A stretch of DNA of 18,587 nt from the NCBI GenBank assembly GCA_965366365.1, contig CBDUEV010000054.1, forward strand, positions 1-18,587. Direction: 5' to 3'. The notes beneath the pieces are model-generated. The model saw nothing but the letters and a program-made list of their open reading frames with translations, made no database searches and had not been told where the DNA came from. Both the position numbers and the translations under genes were made by a program. Positions 14,335 through 18,587 of this stretch are shown in pieces (positions within the stretch are counted from its first letter, which is position 1; each line of letters opens with the position of its first letter). The DNA comes from CBDUEV01 sp965366365 (GTDB lineage: Bacteria; Actinomycetota; Acidimicrobiia; Spongiisociales; JAENVV01).

Positions 14335-15480
14335 TCAGCCCTCGCCCAGGAAGCCTTCGAGTTTCTTGGACCGGGCCGGGTGACGAAGCTTGGCCAACGC
14401 CTTGGTCTCGAGCTGCCGGATTCGCTCTCGCGTCACATTGAAGTGCTCCCCCACCTGTTCGAGTGTTCGAGGAACCTCGTCGTCGAGGCCGTATCGCATG
14501 ATCAGGACGGTGCGCTCCCGATCGTTGAGGTCCTCCAGTGCGTGCGCCATGTACTCCTGCAGCAACTTGAACGAGGCGGCCTCCACCGGAACCACCGCCT
14601 CCGTGTCCTCCACGAAGTCGCCCAGAGTCGAGTCGTCCTCCGTGCCCAGCGGAGTCTCCAGGGAGACCGGGTCCTGGGCGATCTTGCGGAGTTCTGACAC
14701 GCGGTCCGGATCGACCTCCATCTCGGCGGCGATCTCTGCGATGGTCGGTTCGCGGCCCAGATCCTGGAGTAGCGCCCGTTGGGTTTGCGCCAGTTTGTTG
14801 ATCGTTTCCACCATGTGGACGGGAACACGGATGGTCCGCGCCTGATCGGCCAACGCCCGCGTCACCGCCTGGCGGATCCACCAGGTGGCGTAGGTTGAGA
14901 ACTTGAAGCCCTTGCGGTAGTCGAACTTCTCCACGGCGCGCATCAGGCCCAGGTTGCCCTCCTGGATGAGGTCGAGGAGCGCCATGCCTCGCCCGACGTA
15001 CTTCTTGGCGATGGACACCACGAGCCGGAGGTTGGCCTCGACGAGGCGCTTCTGGGCGCGATCGCCCTTGCGGATGGTCCGTTCGAGGATCACCCGGTCT
15101 TCGACCGACAGGCTCTCGCCCGACTCTTTCAAGGCGGCCAGCTTGTCGTTGGCGCGTTCACGAGCCTCGATGGCCATCGACAGCTCGACCTCCTGTTGGG
15201 TCGTGAGGAGCCTGACCCTGCCGATCTCCTGCAGGTACATGCGAACCGGATCGGACATGGCGATGTGATCGTCTTCGGAGATCGGATCGATGATCGTGTC
15301 GGTGCTGTCCTCCGCCACCCGGATGCTGGCGGTCCGGAGGGCCTCAAAGACCTCCTCGAATGCCTCCGGCGGAGCTTCGGCGTCCTCCAGGTCCTGTTGG
15401 ACCTCACCCATGGTGAGGAAACCGCGCTGCTGGCCTCGCTTGACGAGTTCCGCCAGCGCTGCTTCGAGAGATGGGTTCAC
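14335..15480 (-). CDS. rpoD: Primary RNA polymerase sigma factor (sigma70, RpoD/SigA)
   Basis: This 381-residue protein directs core RNA polymerase to housekeeping promoters. Region 1.1-like sequence covers 1-70, region 1.2 is DPVRMYLQEIGRVRLLT near 77-93, and region 2 is near 140-210 with the strongly conserved DLIQEGNLGLMRAVEKFDY and FSTYATWWIRQA. Region 3 is near 220-300. Region 4 ends with the 4.2 helix-turn-helix (TLEQVGEHFNVTRERIRQLE, near 339-358) and the usual LRHP. GTG at 15480 is chosen because it starts the recognisable N-terminal region, has AGGAG 4 bases upstream and overlaps the dnaG stop as GTGA. The same frame is open further upstream, but that part lies over dnaG and is not sigma-like. 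The short region 1.1 is normal for this group. Confidence 0.95.
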   Translation of the reverse strand: MNPSLEAALAELVKRGQQRGFLTMGEVQQDLEDAEAPPEAFEEVFEALRTASIRVAEDSTDTIIDPISEDDHIAMSDPVRMYLQEIGRVRLLTTQQEVELSMAIEARERANDKLAALKESGESLSVEDRVILERTIRKGDRAQKRLVEANLRLVVSIAKKYVGRGMALLDLIQEGNLGLMRAVEKFDYRKGFKFSTYATWWIRQAVTRALADQARTIRVPVHMVETINKLAQTQRALLQDLGREPTIAEIAAEMEVDPDRVSELRKIAQDPVSLETPLGTEDDSTLGDFVEDTEAVVPVEAASFKLLQEYMAHALEDLNDRERTVLIMRYGLDDEVPRTLEQVGEHFNVTRERIRQLETKALAKLRHPARSKKLEGFLGEG

Positions 15481-17285
15481 GAGTCTCCTGACGATCTCTT
15501 CTTCCGCTCCAAAGCTAACAACTCCTCGAAGACTTGTGAATGAGTCTGTCGATCGGACTCGGGGTCGATCCTGGAGAGTTCGTCCCGCTTGGCCCCGATC
15601 CGACGGTCCAGCATCCGTACACGAAGCCTGGCGACCAACTCGTCCGCATCCGCTTCGGGCTCGTCGCCAAGCGTCAGCTTCCTCACGAAGGAAGCCATCG
15701 CCGGATCGACGGCGTCGAGTTCGGCAACGTCGACGGGATCGCCCGGATGCTCGGCGCCGATACGCACCAGGACCTCGACCAACGATCGGTAGTCCTCCCG
15801 GGTCAACCAGTCCGGATCCACGGCGCGGGCCGCCAGATGATTCATCGCCATGAGACGAACCAGCTCGAGTTCTGCTCGCTCCTGCCCGTTGCGCGGCGGG
15901 GGCCACACGGCCGGCGACGCCGCCGCGGGAGGCTGATCAGACCCCTGCCGACGGGCGGGTCCGGCGCCACGCCTCTGCTTCGACGAACTCCTTCCAGCCG
16001 CGTCGACGGCGGCGACGATCGACTCGGTGTCCACCCCGGTGAGCCGGCTCAGGAAGCGGGCATACTCGCGTCGCATCACCGGGTCCGAAAGGCGGGCCAC
16101 CATGGTGGCCGCCGACGTGACTGCCCGCGACCGCCCTTCCGGTTCGTCGAGGCGGAATTGTGCCACCTCCCGTTCGAGACGGAACTGAAGCAGCGGCTCG
16201 GAGCGCTCGATGGCATCGGTGAGCGTGCTCAGCTTGCCTTCGGACACCAGGTCTGCCGGGTCCCGGCCTTCCGGCATCACGGCCACTCGCAGGTCGAGAC
16301 CCAGTTCGGCGGGAAGGTGGAGTTCGTCGCCCCTGATGGCCGCCCCCGCACCGGCCTGGTCGGCATCGAACGCCAGCACGATCTTCTCCGAGAAGCGGCG
16401 CAACAGGTCGAAATGGTCCTCTCCGAGCGCGGTGCCGCACGACGCCACCGCCACGGGGAAGCCGGCATGATGCAAGGCGATCACGTCGGTGTACCCCTCC
16501 ACCACCACCGAAAAGCCCGTACGGGTGATATTGGCCTTGGCGCGATCGAGCCCGTAGAGGAGCTCAGCCTTCTTGTAGAGCCGGGTTTCGGGGGTGTTGA
16601 GGTATTTCGGACCGTCTCCCTCCAGGATGCGAGCCCCGAAACCGACCGCCTCCCCTTTGACGTCGCGGATGGGGAACATGACGCGACCGTGGAACCAGTC
16701 GATGACGCCTCCCCGGTTGCCCTTTCGAGCCACCCCGGCTTCTATCAGCTGTCGCTCGGTGAAACCCTGCTCCTTGAGGGCGCGCACCATCGTGTTGCGG
16801 CTGCCGCCGGTTGGCGAGTAGCCGAGTTCGAACTCGTCAACGGTGGATCCGTCGTACCCGCGGCTGCGGAGATAGGAGCGGGCGGGGCCGGCGTCGGCGC
16901 CCTTCTTGAGCCGCTCCTGGAAGAAGGCGATGGCGGCTTCGTTCGCCTCGGACAGGCGCCGCCGTTCGCCCCGACGTTTGGCGGCCGACGGGTCCACTCG
17001 CAACGTCACCCCCGCTCTGCCCGCCAAGAGCTCGACGGCCTCGGAGAAATCGAGGGCCTGGGTCTCCATGACGAACTTGAAGATGTCCCCGCCCATCCCG
17101 CATCCAAAACAATGGAAGAGGCCCCGGGCGGGATCCAGCGACATCGAGGGGGTCTTCTCCTGATGAAAGGGGCAGATCGCCTTGTAGGAACGGCCGCGTC
17201 GCTTGACCGTCGTCACCGCCTCGACGAGGTCGACGATGTTGGTCGCTTTCCGGACCTGCTCGATGTCATCACGGTCGAATGCCAT
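15477..17285 (-). CDS. dnaG: DNA primase DnaG
   Basis: This 602-residue primase makes the RNA primers for replication. The CHC2 zinc ribbon has Cys38, His41, Cys59 and Cys62 (CPFHQEKTPS and CFGCGMGGD). The catalytic core includes RVMFPIRD, KYLNTPET and L-F/L-Y-G-L. The TOPRIM domain is near 255-345, with Glu263 in VVEGYTDVIAL and Asp307/Asp309 in AFDADQAG. A Gln/Pro/Ala-rich linker near 430-460 leads to a C-terminal helical domain of the kind that contacts the replicative helicase. The ATG at 17285 starts the canonical M-A-F-D-x-x-D-I-E-Q-V; a TTG ten codons earlier overlaps the putative -10 and is rejected. Its stop overlaps the rpoD GTG, so the two are one transcript, a reduced macromolecular-synthesis operon without rpsU. 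Confidence 0.96.
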   Translation of the reverse strand: MAFDRDDIEQVRKATNIVDLVEAVTTVKRRGRSYKAICPFHQEKTPSMSLDPARGLFHCFGCGMGGDIFKFVMETQALDFSEAVELLAGRAGVTLRVDPSAAKRRGERRRLSEANEAAIAFFQERLKKGADAGPARSYLRSRGYDGSTVDEFELGYSPTGGSRNTMVRALKEQGFTERQLIEAGVARKGNRGGVIDWFHGRVMFPIRDVKGEAVGFGARILEGDGPKYLNTPETRLYKKAELLYGLDRAKANITRTGFSVVVEGYTDVIALHHAGFPVAVASCGTALGEDHFDLLRRFSEKIVLAFDADQAGAGAAIRGDELHLPAELGLDLRVAVMPEGRDPADLVSEGKLSTLTDAIERSEPLLQFRLEREVAQFRLDEPEGRSRAVTSAATMVARLSDPVMRREYARFLSRLTGVDTESIVAAVDAAGRSSSKQRRGAGPARRQGSDQPPAAASPAVWPPPRNGQERAELELVRLMAMNHLAARAVDPDWLTREDYRSLVEVLVRIGAEHPGDPVDVAELDAVDPAMASFVRKLTLGDEPEADADELVARLRVRMLDRRIGAKRDELSRIDPESDRQTHSQVFEELLALERKKRSSGDS

Positions 17286-17293
17286 TGGCTCGG

Positions 17294-17299
17294 AGTGTA
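17294..17299 (-). promoter_or_regulatory. Possible -10 box (TACACT) of a leaderless promoter for dnaG-rpoD
   Basis: TACACT on the minus strand lies 8 bases before the dnaG ATG. The same hexamer precedes the calpain-like gene. No clear -35 was seen. Its position excludes the upstream in-frame TTG as start. Confidence 0.45.
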
Positions 17300-17368
17300 G
17301 AGGGAGATGAAGCAACCCCCTCCGAGGACGAAGCCGCCAGGACCGCCGGGTCGGGTAGCCGGGGCACC

Positions 17369-17374
17369 TAGAGT
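17369..17374 (+). promoter_or_regulatory. Possible -10 box (TAGAGT) of a leaderless promoter for the VIT-family gene
   Basis: TAGAGT lies 7 bases before ATG 17382 and fits the recurrent TANNNT pattern. With the dnaG box it makes a divergent promoter pair inside a 96-base gap. Confidence 0.45.
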
Positions 17375-17381
17375 AGAGGCG

Positions 17382-18122
17382 ATGGACATCGGTGCTGACC
17401 TGTCACCCGAGGTCGCCCCGCCCTATCGCGAGCACCTCGGCAACAACCGCCAATACTGGCGAGACATCATTCTGGGCGTCAACGACGGCCTCGTCTCGAT
17501 GTTTCTCCTGGTGGCCGGTGTGGTCGGAGGCGCGCTGAGCACTTCCACTGTCTTGTTGACGGGAATCTCGGGTGCCATCGCCGGTTCCATTTCCATGGCG
17601 GCCGGGGAGTTCATGGCCACCAAGTCGCAGGAAGAGGTGTTCCAGCGGGAGATCGAGCTCGAGCGGGAACACTTCAAATACCATCGCGAACACGAACTCG
17701 ACGAGCTGCGAGAGATGTTCGGCGAGATGGGACTGGAAGACCCGCTCCTCGAAGACGTGGTGCAGAAGTTCAACGAGTCGGACGACGCTCTGATGAAGAT
17801 CATGATGGCGCTCGAGTTCGGGGTGGTCGAAGAGGAACGCCGCTCACCTTGGGCCGCCGCTTTCATTTCCGGTTTGCTGTTCCTGGCGGGAGCGGCACCG
17901 AGTGTCGTGCCGTTTGCCTTCACGAGCTTGTCCCCCAACACGGCTCTGGCGTGGGCGGCCGTGTTTTCGGGCCTCGGTCTGTTCGCCGTCGGAGCTGCCA
18001 AGACTTGGGCGACGATGGGCAATTGGTTCAAGTCGGGGCTCGAAAACCTGGCGGTGGCGGCCGGGGGCGCCGTCCTCTCCTACCTCGTCGGGGCTGCCTA
18101 CGAACGGTCCTTCGGAGGCTGA
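17382..18122 (+). CDS. VIT1/CCC1-family iron/manganese transporter
   Basis: This 246-residue membrane protein belongs to the family that moves Fe2+ or Mn2+ across membranes (plant VIT1, yeast CCC1). It has five hydrophobic segments near 32-50, 55-78, 157-178, 186-206 and 218-240. Conserved features are D-I-I-L-G-V-N-D-G-L-V in helix 1 and S-M-A-A-G-E-F at the end of helix 2. The stretch 80-150 is a Glu-rich cytoplasmic helical domain (SQEEVFQREIELERE) that binds metal in characterised members. Export of excess metal is likely, by family; the metal cannot be read from sequence. ATG 17382 is chosen because family similarity begins there; an earlier ATG at 17307 would add 25 Pro/Arg-rich residues. 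It is divergent from dnaG and convergent with the YceI-like gene 33 bases away. Confidence 0.9.
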   Translation: MDIGADLSPEVAPPYREHLGNNRQYWRDIILGVNDGLVSMFLLVAGVVGGALSTSTVLLTGISGAIAGSISMAAGEFMATKSQEEVFQREIELEREHFKYHREHELDELREMFGEMGLEDPLLEDVVQKFNESDDALMKIMMALEFGVVEEERRSPWAAAFISGLLFLAGAAPSVVPFAFTSLSPNTALAWAAVFSGLGLFAVGAAKTWATMGNWFKSGLENLAVAAGGAVLSYLVGAAYERSFGG

Positions 18123-18155
18123 ACACCCTGGACCGAGCGAGGGACCGGGGTGGGT

Positions 18156-18587
18156 CTAGCCCGCCGTCGCCACGAATTCGATCGTCAGCTGCACCTCGTC
18201 GGTGACGTTGGCCACCTGCGAGACGCTGGGGATGTTCAGGTCGAAATCCGAGCGCAGCACTTCCGCCTTGGCGATTCCCTCCAGCCGTTCGGGGGTGATC
18301 GAGCTGACGGTGACAGCGAAGGTGACGGGGTTGGTGATGGTCCGGATCGTCAGATCACCCGTCATGGTGAAGCTCACCTCGTCGGCGATCTCGTCTGGCA
18401 GGCCGGCGATCGAGGTCGGAGTGAAGGTGATGAACTCGAACTCGTCGTCGGCCGAGTCGAGAATCTCGCCGCGGATGGCTCGATCCCGGAACGACGACCC
18501 GGTCTCGAGCGTTCGGGCGTTGATGACGACCTGGCCCACCTGGGAGTTGGCCGGGGTGCCGAAATCGACCAGGATCTCGGCGGCGAG
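18156..18587 (-). CDS. YceI-like family protein, C-terminal part
   Basis: The gene continues past the window end; 143 residues and the stop are present and the frame is open to base 18587, so the GTG at 18539 is probably internal. The pattern matches YceI-like lipocalin-type domains: a T-G-x-x-F-R-D-x-A-I-R segment, F-x-x-I-T-F-T-P-T-S, then G-D-L-T-I-R-T-I-T-N-P-V-T-F-A-V, and a final strand V-Q-L-T-I-E-F. YceI-like proteins bind isoprenoid or amphiphilic ligands in a beta barrel and are usually periplasmic or secreted; the ligand here is unknown. A signal peptide cannot be judged because the N terminus is missing. The K/H-rich edge found in some members (TLHGVTKP) is replaced here by TIRTITNP. 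Confidence 0.82.
   Translation of the reverse strand, partial: LAAEILVDFGTPANSQVGQVVINARTLETGSSFRDRAIRGEILDSADDEFEFITFTPTSIAGLPDEIADEVSFTMTGDLTIRTITNPVTFAVTVSSITPERLEGIAKAEVLRSDFDLNIPSVSQVANVTDEVQLTIEFVATAG

Noticed and set aside
15481..15906. Longer N terminus for the sigma factor
   Set aside because: The extension is Arg/Gly-rich, overlaps dnaG entirely and lacks sigma similarity; the GTG at 15480 has AGGAG.
15540..17300. 586-residue plus-strand open frame opposite dnaG
   Set aside because: DnaG on the minus strand is unambiguous; the plus frame has shadow composition.
18123..18155. Terminator between the VIT-family and YceI-like genes
   Set aside because: GGACC and GGGACC here are direct repeats rather than a convincing inverted pair.

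Overview
The window is GC-rich bacterial chromosome, read here as an actinomycete of the class Acidimicrobiia or a close relative. The clues are an F420-dependent luciferase-like oxidoreductase, S-layer-homology-like repeats of the GC-x(n)-CP-x(n)-(S/T)R-x-QMA-x-FL type, Trp-rich Ser/Gly repeats at the end of a subtilase, a dnaG-rpoD pair, and several apparently leaderless genes with a TANNNT box 6-8 bases before the start codon. The placement rests on protein character only; no marker phylogeny could be run.

Layout. (1) 2-4352, plus strand: the C-terminal part of a secreted S8 (subtilisin-type) protease ending in eleven W-S-G-L-S repeats; an exported SLH-CapA fusion; an F420 oxidoreductase of the Rv3520c type; and a lipoprotein with two META/HslJ-like domains. 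(2) 4354-6563, minus strand: an unrecognised lipoprotein and a calpain-like (C2) cysteine protease with a helical N-terminal extension. (3) 6643-14095, plus strand: a complete-looking sugar operon. It has a LacI-type regulator with its own sigma70-like promoter and a nested palindromic operator, two ABC permeases, a lipoprotein substrate-binding protein, an FG-GAP/UnbV repeat lipoprotein and a short GH36 alpha-galactosidase. (4) 14143-17285, minus strand: tRNA-Asn(GTT), the primary sigma factor and DNA primase, the last two overlapping at GTGA. (5) 17382-18122, plus strand: a VIT1/CCC1-family metal transporter. (6) 18156-18587, minus strand: the C-terminal part of a YceI-like protein.

The central operon reads as an alpha-galactoside pathway. 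The binding protein and permeases import an oligosaccharide, the cytoplasmic GH36 enzyme releases galactose, and LacI controls the unit by binding just downstream of the promoter. The ABC ATPase is not encoded here and must be supplied from elsewhere. The FG-GAP/UnbV lipoprotein is the unexpected member; a surface glycan-binding role is inference only. A strong hairpin between the binding-protein gene and this lipoprotein gene probably lowers expression of the last two genes relative to the binding protein.

Most novel candidates: the calpain-like protease with its helical leader and NPHG in place of the usual NPWG; the FG-GAP/UnbV gene in a sugar operon; the nested LacI operator; and the recurrent leaderless promoter pattern. 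No mobile element, CRISPR array or phage gene was seen. No gene-free stretch exceeds 300 bases.
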